From Chaetomium olivaceum (taxonomy: Eukaryota; Ascomycota; Sordariomycetes; Sordariales; Chaetomiaceae): DNA of 64,000 nucleotides. The stretch is from positions 62,001-126,000 of the forward strand of contig JAYWVB010000014.1 of NCBI GenBank assembly GCA_039881045.1, given 5' to 3'. Within the stretch, counting starts at the first letter, position 1. The number at the start of each line of letters is the position of its first letter. This document shows positions 47,767 to 58,344 of the stretch, in pieces. The position numbers and the translations under genes were made by a program. Below the pieces are notes generated by a model. That model did no database searches. It was not told where the DNA came from and saw nothing but the letters and a program-made list of their open reading frames with translations.

Positions 47767-47880
47767 GATTGCGACTCTTAAAGATGAAGCTGGTGAGACT
47801 TGAAAAGGCTGGGCTTTGCGGTGGTTGACTGGAGCTGTGAGGAGGTGATCAGATGGGCTGAGGAAGGAGGTGATCGCCGT

Positions 47881-47887
47881 TCTTATA
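47881..47887 (-). promoter_or_regulatory. TATA box of the xylanase gene
   Basis: TATAAGA on the gene strand, about 115 bp before the start at 47766. Confidence 0.55.
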
Positions 47888-50800
47888 CACTTCGACAACC
47901 GTTAGAACGCCCATCCTTGCCTCCCATCCGGCTCCTGAGAACAATGCGAGGATGTTTCTCCCTCGCTCAGGGATTCCACCATCTTTCCGTGGTGGGCACC
48001 CGTGTGGGCCGCGTCGGCTGTCGTCGATACACGGCGATCGTTCCTTCGAGATTCGTCACCGGGACTTGGGCGGCACTCGCGACCGCGACTGGAGCCGCTC
48101 CGGCGCGGGAGTCGACGGTTTGGGCATTGGTAAACTGGGGACGATGACGATCGCTCCCAATGCCATACAGGGGCCCGCAGAGTTTCGTCCGGGGTAGCGC
48201 CACCTCCAGACTTGGAGCACGAATGAAGGGGATACGAGATTTAGCCTGAATCTCGGTCCAAGGCGATCAGCACCAAACATCTGGACATGGCCGGAGTCTC
48301 CGCAAAAACAGCGCGGCCGTTGCCGGAACCGGGTCGTCTTGTCCATGGCTGGTTCCGAGATTCCTACATCTAGAAGGTTTGGGGAAGATCTCTGGGTTCC
48401 TGCCCGACCCACTCCAACCAAGCTGACGCTCCGGTACCAACGCAGCCAAGGAGTCGCTTCCGATGCATGACAGCCCCTGACGACGCTTGTTTCCTGTAAA
48501 TTATTTCCAGGGCAGCATCACCTTTAACCACCTGAGCCACCCCCGAGCCACCTTCAGCACCCACCTCAACTGGCGCCCCAATCCATGAGCTCCGTTCCGC
48601 TAGGGACTCCATGGAAGGTCTCGTAGAAAAAGCCAAGAAGCTTGGCCACTATGCCGGCTACCATTGCCGTCTTCTACCGGCGCTCAACTACCGGATTGAG
48701 GCGCGCTTGAGGGCGGCTATGGCCGGGCCCACGTGCCATTCCTTCATCAGCCTGAACAGCGACGGCCGCGATCGACGTTCGTGTTGATCCCAACGATGGC
48801 AAAAAGAGTCGACAGATATCTGTGTAGATCTTGAAACCGCCGCCCCGGTGCTTGGAAACAAGGATTACGTATTGCTTCCTGATTGTGGTCAAACTTGCGA
48901 TTGGGAGCACCCCTTCGCCAGCAATATGTTGACGACCCCTATTTTAGGATATAATCCACTTTGTCGTACAGTGGTTTGCCGCCTGCACGGCCGGGCGCTT
49001 CTAGGACTCAGGCCAACGGCTCCAGCTTAGCTTTACCACTTTAGCCGAGACCACTGTGCTGCAACCTCAGACTTGCACGCCAGGACGTCACCTCTCCCGA
49101 CTACGCGAATCCAGCACCAAGTGGCGCGTGATAGCCGAGTGCAAGTGCTGGATCGTATCCCTCATCGCCATGGGATCTCGGATGGCGTGATGGCCAAGGC
49201 GCTTTTGTCGGTATTGTTACATGGCCATTGCGGGGAGTGGTATCGCACCATGTTTGCCATCATCAACGCGCGTCTCGCGCCATGTTCTCGAGAATACCTT
49301 ACCACATGCTCACCCATGGTAGTGGATATGGCTCGGATCGGGTGTAACCTGCCCCGGGTTATCCAAGAACGGTAGCGATTGCCCTACGAGGTGCGTCGTA
49401 TGCAACGCTAAAGGACGCGGGCAGTAGGTCAACGGCCTCCTTCGAGCGTCCTTGCTATCTCCTCCCCCATGACGCTACGGCACGCTGCACACCAACAACC
49501 GCCAGGACGAAACAAATGGGCTAATAGCCTCAGTTCTGCGCGCCAGCCTGGAAAAGGGCAAGGATACCCTGTGGGATGGCAGGATTGTTTGCGTTATGCC
49601 CGCGCTTCCTTCGGAAAGTGGATGGCTATTCAGATATACCCGTTCTGCCGTCTCGATAGTTGAAGCAGAAACCCGGGTCGGGAGACACGCGGCGACTTTT
49701 TAATATGTGTTCTTCACGTCATCCGGGTTTTCGAATGCCGTATTACTGTCTTTGGAATGCGATCATGTATCATAGCTTTGCACCGAACCAAGGCCAATGT
49801 CCGCCCATCCGGTGACGTTGGAGGGTGGCAAAACATCCGGACGGGGAGCATATCCGTCGCCGTTCTCCGGAAACGAAAGGGTTTCAAAAGGCAGTTTATG
49901 GCATTATCCCTCATTTACCAGGATGAAGGCTTGGAACCAAAATCGAGTACAGGTCTATACAACCTCTCCTTTGTTATGTTTCCTGAGCGGTAAACAGTCA
50001 AACGCTCCACATAAGGCAAACTTCTAGCAAGCCTTGTAATGTATTCTTATTCTTCAGTTCTCCGTTGCTCTCGCCTTAACAACACCTCGCAAATCAAGGG
50101 TCCATGCCCGGTTGAGGGATAACACTCCCAGACGGCGATGAAATCACCCAGTCTCAACCTCTTGTACTCCTAGCAAATATCGTAAGAAGTTAGGAGAGAT
50201 ACTTCCATTAAGAAAGACCGGTTCCAGCTATTACATTGCGAGGTTTTATTGTCTAAGTTTTTGTCACCTGAATTATCCAAAACGTAGGTGGTGTGCTGCC
50301 GGTTCATTTCTCATTTCCACGTCTAACCTCATACAGAGTTACAATAAACCTGCTGCTTCAGGCCGTCCTGGAATTCTCAAACCGATATATTCAGCTTTGA
50401 TGGCACCAATGCCTTAGACGTAGGTGACACTGGGGTTGGTCGCCCGTACGTAATTGATTCGTTCATGGGTGATGAGTGGCGATGATTTGGCCGGGAGAGC
50501 AGCCCGGTCAAGGAGAAGTTCTTAATCTGGGAGTCCGGACTTGTAACCCTCCTACCCTAACCTTATAATAATTAATACCCGGACTCCCAAGATAACTTAG
50601 GAGTCAACGACCGCCTAAACCACGCTTCGGGGCGGCGATCGTCGCTAACGGCACACCCTCAAATTCAAGGGTTGTGAGTAGGTACATATATCTAGATTGC
50701 GTGCGGCCACATGGGCAGAACAACCCAGACGCCGAGTTAGATCAGAAGCCCCAGTTATAGGAATGAAACAAAAGCTGATATGCTGAATTTTAAAGAACTC

Positions 50801-51189
50801 CTTTTATTTGTTTCAGATTTCGTTTGCTCGTTTCTATTTTTCTTAGTCGTCTTCTCCATCGATGCTTGTTACTTTTCCTTCTTCTTTCTTCCTTTTCTTT
50901 CCTTTTACACGAACCTATTTTCTTTTTTGGGTTTTTCTTTCTTGGCCAGGTGATGCTGGCATACATACCTAATTACCGGTACCTACTTGAACGGGCACTT
51001 GACGTTCAATGAATATTGGCGACCTTGGTGAGCGGCTTAGAGGCCTTTTTCTTGGACCAAACAAAGTTACTAAATCTCATTCCATTGTGGACTAAGATAC
51101 TTAAGCTACCATGTCGCTATCAAAAGCTACCTGGGTACTGAGGGGTCCACCAATTCAGTTCATCAACCCAACTCTCCCATTCAATCCGA
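47888..51189. other. Long intergenic stretch with start-less open fragments
   Basis: 3.3 kb without a confident gene. Two plus-strand open fragments look protein-like: about 48537-48799 (contains SMEGLVEKAKKLGHYAGYHC) and 49475-49702 (contains ETNGLIASVLRASLEKGKD and DGRIVCVMPALPSESGW). Neither begins with a usable ATG for its full length, and both are flanked by stops. 50030-51000 is AT-rich with CT tracts. Confidence 0.45.
48241..48246 (-). promoter_or_regulatory. Possible XlnR/Xyr1 site
   Basis: GGCTAA on the xylanase strand about 475 bp upstream of its start. The motif matches the core bound by the xylanolytic activator XlnR/Xyr1, but six bases can occur by chance. Confidence 0.3.
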
Positions 51190-51870
51190 TCACCAGCCCC
51201 AGGCAAGGGACTTCCACACCTCGTGGACTCTGGCAGGGCCGTAGAGGATCTTCTCGGTTGAGGTGCTGGGGACGAACTCGACCTTGACGTACTGGCTGCC
51301 GCTGAAGAAGTAGGCCTGGCCTTCGTGGCCCGCGACGGGGAGCACGGCGTCGAGGGTGTCGAAGCCGGCCTTGTTGAGGGTGGCCCACTGGTCGGTGGTC
51401 TTCTTGGGGCCGTAGGTGATCACGTCGTTGACCTTTCCCGCCTCGTACCTGATCTTGGCGTACTGGTTGCCGCTGAAGACGTAGGCCTCGCCCTCCTTGC
51501 CTGGGACGGGGAAGGCGGCGTCGACGGTCTCGAAGCCGGCCTTGGCGAGCGACAGCCAGTAGTCGGCAATCGGGTTCGGTCCCGCGACAATGCTCTCTTC
51601 GGGCGTGCCTGGGGTGAACTTGATGCGCACGTAGCGCGTGCCGCTGAAGAAGTACACCTCGTCCGCGTGGCCCGGAACGGGGAGGACGGCGTCTACCGTG
51701 CTAAAGCCGGCCTTGGCGAGCGTCTTCCACTCCTTGGCGATCTCCGTGGGACCGTAGATGACCTCGTCATCGGACGTGCTCGCCGTGTATTTGACCTTGG
51801 CGTACTTGGTGCCGTGGAAGAAGTAGGCCTGGTTCGCCTGGCCGGGAACGGGGAAAGAGGTTCTGACCAT
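51190..51870 (-). CDS. Four-repeat hemopexin-like protein
   Basis: Single exon, 226 residues, start at 51870 (an in-frame Met further up would add a low-complexity leader). Four repeats of about 55 residues each carry the hemopexin blade pattern: D-A-x-x-P-V-P-G-x-x-x-x-x-Y-F-F-x-G-x-x-Y-x-x-(V/I)-x-(F/Y), for example DAVLPVPGHADEVYFFSGTR and DAAFPVPGKEGEAYVFSGNQ. Each ends with an I-x-G-P segment and W-x-x-L-x-x-A-G-F. Together they should close a four-bladed propeller, as in plant PA2-type albumins. There is no signal peptide, so it is probably cytosolic. Fungal members have no settled function; ligand or metal binding at the propeller centre is a reasonable guess. A strong TATATAAA element suggests high or inducible expression. 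Confidence 0.9.
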   Translation of the reverse strand: MVRTSFPVPGQANQAYFFHGTKYAKVKYTASTSDDEVIYGPTEIAKEWKTLAKAGFSTVDAVLPVPGHADEVYFFSGTRYVRIKFTPGTPEESIVAGPNPIADYWLSLAKAGFETVDAAFPVPGKEGEAYVFSGNQYAKIRYEAGKVNDVITYGPKKTTDQWATLNKAGFDTLDAVLPVAGHEGQAYFFSGSQYVKVEFVPSTSTEKILYGPARVHEVWKSLAWGW

Positions 51871-51988
51871 GTTGGGCGGTTTGTTGAAAATGGGTAAAGT
51901 TTGAGGTAGTGTAGGTTGAGGATGAGGTATGGGAGTGTATGCTGATGTTGGTTGAGGACTTGCGAGAAAGAGCGTGGAGGAAAGGGGG

Positions 51989-51996
51989 TTTATATA
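51989..51996 (-). promoter_or_regulatory. TATA box of the hemopexin gene
   Basis: TATATAAA on the gene strand, about 120 bp before the start codon. Confidence 0.6.
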
Positions 51997-53155
51997 GACC
52001 AATCTTCCGGACCGCCCAAGGCGGTGGAAGACTTTGTCGACCTGGTCGAGCCCAACTACCCGTCCTGAACTACGCCATAGATCATGAAGTCGGCGACATC
52101 ACGATACCCGCGGTTGCCATATTTCCCGCGCTGTCCTCGGATGGATGGGTGACGTTTCATCGCCACCCGAAGGCCGGATTCTCTTTCTTGCAGGCAGATG
52201 TGCGAGCTGAGCATCCGCGGATCTCCACCCTCTGCAGGCCGAACGTATCGCAAAAGCGAAGTCGATATTGTCGATCGCACGACACAGACTGGGCGGTAAG
52301 ACAACGAGCCGGCCAGCTATCTTCCTTTGTCATTGGGTGACCCTCGTGTCTTAGCTGCTTGACAATATGGTCTGATCACCTACGTAGTTGACGCAGCCGG
52401 AGCACGAACGTTTCGACCGAGATCGCGCGCGTCCGTTTAAGCTGGACCGCGATGAGGGATCTGCACTCGGCATTGGACCATCGCGGGCCGCGTTGCATCA
52501 CGGAGCCCCGCGTAGCTGCAGGACGCGGGAAACATGCATGCCCCGTGGCGGCGCAATGGTTGGTCGAGTATAAGGGGCGACCTGTAGGATGCTGTAAAGG
52601 AGACACAGGGCGCCCAATTCATCGCTAGCAATTCTGCAATGCAGGTTTGGTGGGAGCTGAACTGAACTCACGCAATAATTTGTAGGAGGGGAAGAGGAGC
52701 CGAGTTGAGTTGGGTTGAGCGAACTAGGCCCGATTGAATTTGCATCCCATCGGCCGACCCGACGTCGAGAAGCCCCCGATTTTACTAAGGGAATTAGATC
52801 CACATGGGGACCTTGGTGGGCAGAGACTTGGTGAGTGTGGTGGTACGGCGTCTCTGATATGCAAGCCTGTGTCGAATGGCTCATCAGAACGAGGTGCATG
52901 TGAACTGGATGGTATCAATGGGTGAAATGCAACACCGGTCTACGTGAGGGGGTTTGGGTATAGAAACGACAATATGTAGTAATGTGTTGTCACCTTCACA
53001 TCATTCGACATGAGCATTGCGCACCTCCATAGCAGATGCGGATAGCCCGAAGCCGGCGCCTCTCTTTGCCGAAGTTACCCCTTGGCCAATTTCACAACCG
53101 CAAAATGCTTTGGGTAAGTTGTTCGAAGGGAGAGTGGTGTCCCCTTGTGTTTCGT
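51997..53155. other. Intergenic
   Basis: No supported gene in about 1.2 kb; short overlapping frames only. Confidence 0.5.
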
Positions 53156-55018
53156 CTAGTAATCCCGCACAAAGATCGGGCCCCAAGCGCCTTCTCTGGG
53201 TTCCTTGGCCTTCAAACGGGTCTTCTCATATCGGTCTTCCAGAACAAACCGTTCGGCTCGCTCTTTCAACCAAAGTTCCCTACCCGTCATCCAGGAGTCC
53301 ATCTCACGCATAGCATCCCAATCACGCGCCCTCGCCGTAGCCGCTTCTGTTCGTCGCCAGGGCCACGTCAGTTGGGCGTAAAACCCGGCCAGGCCGTCAC
53401 GGCCAGCCAAGCGGGCCAGAGGCCTCATAACATGGAAGTATCCCTCAAGAGCATGTTTCGCCTCAGAGTCTGTTAAGTCTGGGTATTGGCCGTCGTCCTC
53501 ATCGCTGTGGTAAACAGCGACCATACGAATTATGAGAGCCGGTAGGTTGAGTTTGTCCTTGACCTGGTCGATGGTTTCGGACCAGTCCTTGAATACGGGG
53601 TCGCCATTCTGCGGCCAGTGGCCACCGATGTAAGGGGGGAAAACCATCTCGATCAGGCGCAGGTAGCCAAGGCAGCCTTTAGGGACAACGTCCCGGAGGA
53701 ACTGGCTCACGGCTAACCGGTGGCTTTGATCATAACCGCTCGTGCGCGGAGGCCCAAAAACGGGCAGACATGTGCCATCGATGATCACAAACCGGTTTTC
53801 AGAGAAGAAAACCAAATTCGCGTCGTGATGCAAGGAGCGGCTGACCAGAAACAGCGGGGTGGGTGTCGCCCAGCACCGACAGGTCGACGAGGCAGCGGAA
53901 TGTGTGAGTTGACAGTAGCACCCGCTTGACTTTTCAGGGTATGCTCTTTCCGAACAATAACTGAACTGGCAACCGTGGTGCACCTCGGGCGCCCAGGTAT
54001 GGTCACCTCTCCCTTCCCAACTCGGACAATATGGTCGGCTTGCTATATACTTGCCATGGAACACCGTCCACATGACCTCCTTTAGCGGCGTGACAAGGTC
54101 GGTATACTCCAGAATGCGCAGACGCAGCTCGCGTGGTAGCCTGGTTAGACGATTGACCGTAGGTGGCGGTGGCGGAAGAGGGTGCAGTGACGACCTCGGT
54201 TGTATGCCGCGAGACTTCAAAACAGCATCTCGAGCAAGGTCGTGAAGTATGGGATCTGGTGTCTTGGACAGTCTAATATGGCAGTTCTTGAGCGGTCGGA
54301 AGTGACGAAACGCGTCAAGCACCATGGTGGCGAGCTCAATATCTCGGCTGTATACGTCGCACACAAACGAAAGGTCAAGCTGCCCCGGAGTGATGAGCGG
54401 GCCTAGGTGGGCAGCTGTCTTGTACCATTCTGCCAGCATAGGCCTCGTGGAAGGGTGAGATCGCCGGAGCGGAGGATCGTGGCTGACACCGTCGCAACCA
54501 TGTTGGCAATCACTCTCACGTTCCGTATCATCATACTGGAAGTAGACGCTGTATAGGCGCGTCCCAACACAACACCTCCCGTCACCCATCCCGGCGGCCT
54601 CTCGGGCGTGACAGGACGACTGGTTGAGCACGATTTTGAGGTTGGTCAAGGATGCGATGGACTCGGGTCTCAGATCTCGTAGAGGTGCCAAAGAGTGGAG
54701 GGTCTCGTAGTAACACATGAAGTGGTTAGAGGAATATAGCAAAGCCGAAGTTTCGGTGTGGATGGCGCGACAGGAGAGCAACAGGCCATAGAAGCCGACT
54801 GGTGGGAAATTATTGTACGTTCTGGTCGACGGGTCGTAGGGTCCGCGCAAGTCGAAGAGGCTTGGCATGGAGCGCTCGAAAGAATAGGTGATCTCGAAGC
54901 CTCTTCTGGTTTGCCAGGGGTCGCCCCAAACCAGATGATAGATGTATTGCCGGATTTTGGGAGGGAGGCGAAGAAAACCAGGCAGGTCATGGTGGGTCAA
55001 GTGCGTGTCTGTCGCCAT
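53156..55018 (-). CDS. F-box-like fungal protein with two F-box-type segments
   Basis: Single exon, 620 residues. Start at 55018 (MATDTHLTHH) chosen over the Met 14 codons upstream because its context (ATCATGGCG) is better. Two segments have the F-box look: residues ~14-32 (GFLRLPPKIRQYIYHLVWGD) and ~300-322 (RLPRELRLRILEYTDLVTPL). Each is followed by the features of the common fungal F-box-like family: a CRAIHTETSALLYSSNHF-type block after the first, and LFLVSRSLHHDANLVFFSEN after the second. The protein thus looks like two copies of the family domain fused. The second copy also has a Cys-rich insert (HHGCQFSYC ... CYCQL ... CRCW). It would act as an SCF adaptor if it binds Skp1, which is not shown. 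Divergent from the next gene with 543 bp between. Confidence 0.75.
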   Translation of the reverse strand: MATDTHLTHHDLPGFLRLPPKIRQYIYHLVWGDPWQTRRGFEITYSFERSMPSLFDLRGPYDPSTRTYNNFPPVGFYGLLLSCRAIHTETSALLYSSNHFMCYYETLHSLAPLRDLRPESIASLTNLKIVLNQSSCHAREAAGMGDGRCCVGTRLYSVYFQYDDTERESDCQHGCDGVSHDPPLRRSHPSTRPMLAEWYKTAAHLGPLITPGQLDLSFVCDVYSRDIELATMVLDAFRHFRPLKNCHIRLSKTPDPILHDLARDAVLKSRGIQPRSSLHPLPPPPPTVNRLTRLPRELRLRILEYTDLVTPLKEVMWTVFHGKYIASRPYCPSWEGRGDHTWAPEVHHGCQFSYCSERAYPEKSSGCYCQLTHSAASSTCRCWATPTPLFLVSRSLHHDANLVFFSENRFVIIDGTCLPVFGPPRTSGYDQSHRLAVSQFLRDVVPKGCLGYLRLIEMVFPPYIGGHWPQNGDPVFKDWSETIDQVKDKLNLPALIIRMVAVYHSDEDDGQYPDLTDSEAKHALEGYFHVMRPLARLAGRDGLAGFYAQLTWPWRRTEAATARARDWDAMREMDSWMTGRELWLKERAERFVLEDRYEKTRLKAKEPREGAWGPIFVRDY

Positions 55019-55561
55019 GATATGATGTCCAAGTGCAAGTTGTAGAGGCGTGAATGACAATGTTGGGTTTGGCTCGGCTGGGGTTTGGGGAGATTTGGTG
55101 CGCGGAAGTTTGTGACTCTAAGCTTGTTGGTTCGGTGCAAGTTGCTGCTCCTCGGGGCTTGACTACAGTGGCATCGCATCTCCTGCGAGGTGCGAACCAA
55201 TCAATAGATCCTTGTGCAGGCAGCAGCGGGCCGTCATGTCCATCTTGTTTCGAGGCACGCTGAGCGAGTGCAAGTCAATAAATGGTTTGGTTGGGACGAC
55301 AAACATCGTGCAACATCTTCGCATGAGAATGGAAAAGGGGATGGAATTTTGAGCTTTGAAGTACAGTATTTTAAGTTGCGATGATGGAAGAGACGGGACT
55401 GTACGACCTGATGTGAAAGATCAACCCTAACCCCTGTGATCTACCATTTGTTGACAGCTGGCGACGCGCTTCATCCTTCAGGGTAGGGAGGGACCTTACC
55501 CAGTCATTGACGGTCCACGCCTTCCCCCTCATTCAAAAACACATTTGCCAAATTGCCATCC
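55019..55561. promoter_or_regulatory. Divergent promoter between F-box-like genes
   Basis: 543 bp shared 5' flank; no clear TATA box on either strand. CT-rich just before 55562. Confidence 0.4.
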
Positions 55562-57376
55562 ATGGCCCCTAACCCATCGAACGATTCTTACTTGCCTCTA
55601 ACAACGAGGATTCAAGTCACAAACATGCGGCATCTCCCTGTCGAGCTCATATGGCAGATATGCTTTAATTTATGCACGCACTGTCACTCGCCAGATGCGC
55701 TCCCCCACGCCGACACACCGGGGGAACGACAAGCAAAGGCTGCCCTGGCCCGGCTCTCAAGGTCATCAAAATACATGCATGCCATTGCGCAACCCTACGT
55801 GTTTCACTACTACGCCACCGGGAACATGATCCGTCACATCGCCACGAAGCAGACGATCCGCGCGATAGGCCTGACTGACTTGTACGAACCGTACGCAGAC
55901 GAGTCCGGCAAGGGCTGTCACCCGTCTCACGATAATGACCACCTGCCTCTTTTTCTCCGTTCCATAATCCGACGCCCCGACTTGGCCGCCCGCGTTGAAG
56001 CCCTCCAGCTCGTATCCTCGCCCAACGTCGACGACCTCACCGGCCCGGACATGGAGGTCATTAGCGGAGCTACCGAGGGCGCCGATGCCATGAGGCGCAC
56101 GTCATCCGCCTTTCAGATGATCACCAAGGCAAGCGTGGATCTGGGTATAATCGTTACCAACATTTTCCATCCCGAGTTCCGTGGCCGATCTTCCGTCATG
56201 TCCGGCGTAGGCCCGCCCAACCACGAAAACCAGACAGAGTACATCCATCATGCGCTAGAACAACTAGCCATTATGCTCTGCCCCAATGTCAGCACGCTTG
56301 TATATGGGTATCCGCTCGAGAAGCGTTCCATCATCACGGGTGATAGTTTGCAGGTAGACCGGCGGGAGCGACCACAGTTTTGGACACTCGCCTTGCCGAG
56401 CCACCGACTCCTAACGTCGTTGAAGAGGCTTGCGCTGCTCTCCCATAGCAGGACCCAGCACTTTTGCGACGGACAGATTATGCTGTGTACTATGCCAAAC
56501 GTGGAAACTCTCTACGGCGCACACTTTACGTATCCCGACCCGGACACCGACACCATCGGCCTCAGCCTCTGGGTAAATCCCATGCCTAATGTCCGCAAGC
56601 TGGTTGTCGTCGACATGAGGCCGTACGATTTAGGTTGCCTTTTGAATTGCTGTTTGGATCTCCAGGACCTCGAGTACAGACATCATAGGCATTTCGAAAA
56701 ACCCTCATGCATCGACGGCGGCGAGATCCTGAGGGAGATACACTCCACCCGAGCGACGCTGCGACGGCTGGTTCTGGTGGTCATGGATGACGGCGACCCC
56801 AGAGCCGACTTCTTCCTGACGCAGCCCATCCCGACGCTGCGCATGTTTAAGCGGCTCGAAGAACTCGCCGTCACTCAAAGTTACCTGCCCTCAGCGAGCA
56901 GCGCTTCTTCCCCACAACAGACACGGTTAGCCAAGTTCTTACCTCGGTCGCTCAAGAAGTTGCATATCCTGTATCTCTGGCACGACGGTCTCATGGGCGA
57001 CCTGGAGCGATTGGCCCGGGACGCGCCGATTAGGATGCCAAATCTGAAGTCTATCCGAGTCAGCCATTTGGACCACGAAGACTACACTGACCCGGAATAC
57101 GATCCGGGGGACTGGTTCCCGGTGCCGGTTGGCCGACAGGAAGCCGTTCGGGATGTACTTGCCGCAGCCTCCATTTCAATGACCTGGGACAGGCTCAAAT
57201 ATAAGTTGCCCGGCGGAGATGCATCCGAACCGGTAATAATGGGTGGATCGGCCCGTCCCTATGTCTATCAGAGCAGCCCATATTCTTTTAGGGACATTTC
57301 ACACAGTGATGCTAGTTATTTAAGCGACCCATATTGGTTCTGGGAGGCTTCCAACAGCCTCGATGTTCTGAGCTAA
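55562..57376 (+). CDS. F-box-like protein with Leu-rich C-terminal region
   Basis: Single exon, 604 residues. ATG 55562 is the first good start (CCATGGCC). Residues ~22-45 (MRHLPVELIWQICFNLCTHC) form an F-box-type helix pair, followed by ALARLSRSSKYMHAIAQPYVFHYY, the usual second part in fungal F-box proteins. The remainder contains irregular leucine-rich segments (LTSLKRLALLS, MPNVETLYGAHF, MPNVRKLVVVDMR, LEELAVTQSYLP, PRSLKKLHILYLW), consistent with a LRR-like scaffold. Such proteins present substrates to SCF ubiquitin ligases; the target is unknown. The Tyr/Ser-rich C-terminus (SSPYSFRDISHSDASYLSD) is probably disordered. Confidence 0.75.
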   Translation: MAPNPSNDSYLPLTTRIQVTNMRHLPVELIWQICFNLCTHCHSPDALPHADTPGERQAKAALARLSRSSKYMHAIAQPYVFHYYATGNMIRHIATKQTIRAIGLTDLYEPYADESGKGCHPSHDNDHLPLFLRSIIRRPDLAARVEALQLVSSPNVDDLTGPDMEVISGATEGADAMRRTSSAFQMITKASVDLGIIVTNIFHPEFRGRSSVMSGVGPPNHENQTEYIHHALEQLAIMLCPNVSTLVYGYPLEKRSIITGDSLQVDRRERPQFWTLALPSHRLLTSLKRLALLSHSRTQHFCDGQIMLCTMPNVETLYGAHFTYPDPDTDTIGLSLWVNPMPNVRKLVVVDMRPYDLGCLLNCCLDLQDLEYRHHRHFEKPSCIDGGEILREIHSTRATLRRLVLVVMDDGDPRADFFLTQPIPTLRMFKRLEELAVTQSYLPSASSASSPQQTRLAKFLPRSLKKLHILYLWHDGLMGDLERLARDAPIRMPNLKSIRVSHLDHEDYTDPEYDPGDWFPVPVGRQEAVRDVLAAASISMTWDRLKYKLPGGDASEPVIMGGSARPYVYQSSPYSFRDISHSDASYLSDPYWFWEASNSLDVLS

Positions 57377-58344
57377 TTAGGTCAGATCTGACGGCTGTAC
57401 ATAGGTATCTTGCGGTTCAAAAGAATAAACAACCTTGTTCCTTAACAGAGTTGCAAGTCCCGGTCTCCTTCATCAAGGTACATACCTATGCACCGGACAT
57501 AAAAGGTACGCTATGTCCTATAATTAGATGCGCTATAAACCGCTAGACAAGCCAATATGGCAAGCCACATACGAGTCGGCTGTGACCTTACTCTGTCTGC
57601 CCCTTTGGGATTCAATACCGGGCTTCCGATCATTCACCAAGACAGCCAGCCATTCGTAAGGCGGATACTCCCCGGTGTTTGCCGCGTTTGCGGTCGGTTA
57701 CGGTCGGTTGTGGTGTTAGTGAGGTAGTCATCCCTTACTGCATCGAACGGGAAGTGTTGGGGTTCTTTGGAGAAAAGGTCAGGGAGGAGTTGCGGGATGT
57801 GTTTGACCAACCATCTGCGGCCTTCCTACCAGATTCGTGAGGTTTTACGCAGCCTCAGGGTTTGGTACCCGGCCGGTCACAGAAAGAAGTTCGCAAACTC
57901 CCAGTTTTCTCCCCAAATTCAGCGTTAGTGCGACCCGCAGGGGGACTTTGCGGGACGCGAGATAAAATGGCTGTTTCTCCAATCATAATGTACGCACATC
58001 CGCTGCTTCCGTTACATCTTCCTTGCTTTTTTGACCAAGATCAGAGTTGAGTTGTTCGACTCTTCGAGGTGAACTGGCAAAAGGAGATCCCCGCAGTTTC
58101 TCGGCCTTGAAAATCGCCCCCCATCCGCGTGCAGTCTAGCTTACTTTGGGCAAGCTCGCCCTGCTGTGCGATGCGAAAATCTCATCCAATGCCACCCGCT
58201 TCCCCGCAATTTGCATGGTCCGAGCGGCATTCTGGACCCAGATACAGCATTTGATTTGAGATTGGAAGCTTAGGAGATTCCATTTGGCGCTTCATCAAAA
58301 CAACAATTAACGACCACCGATGCTGTGGTGGATGCTGGAGTTTG
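57377..58344. other. Intergenic, promoter of the transcription factor
   Basis: About 1 kb; no other gene. Short TAGGTAT motif near 57404. Confidence 0.5.

Noticed and set aside
51325..51897. 190-codon open frame opposite the hemopexin gene
   Set aside because: Antisense shadow of four hemopexin repeats.
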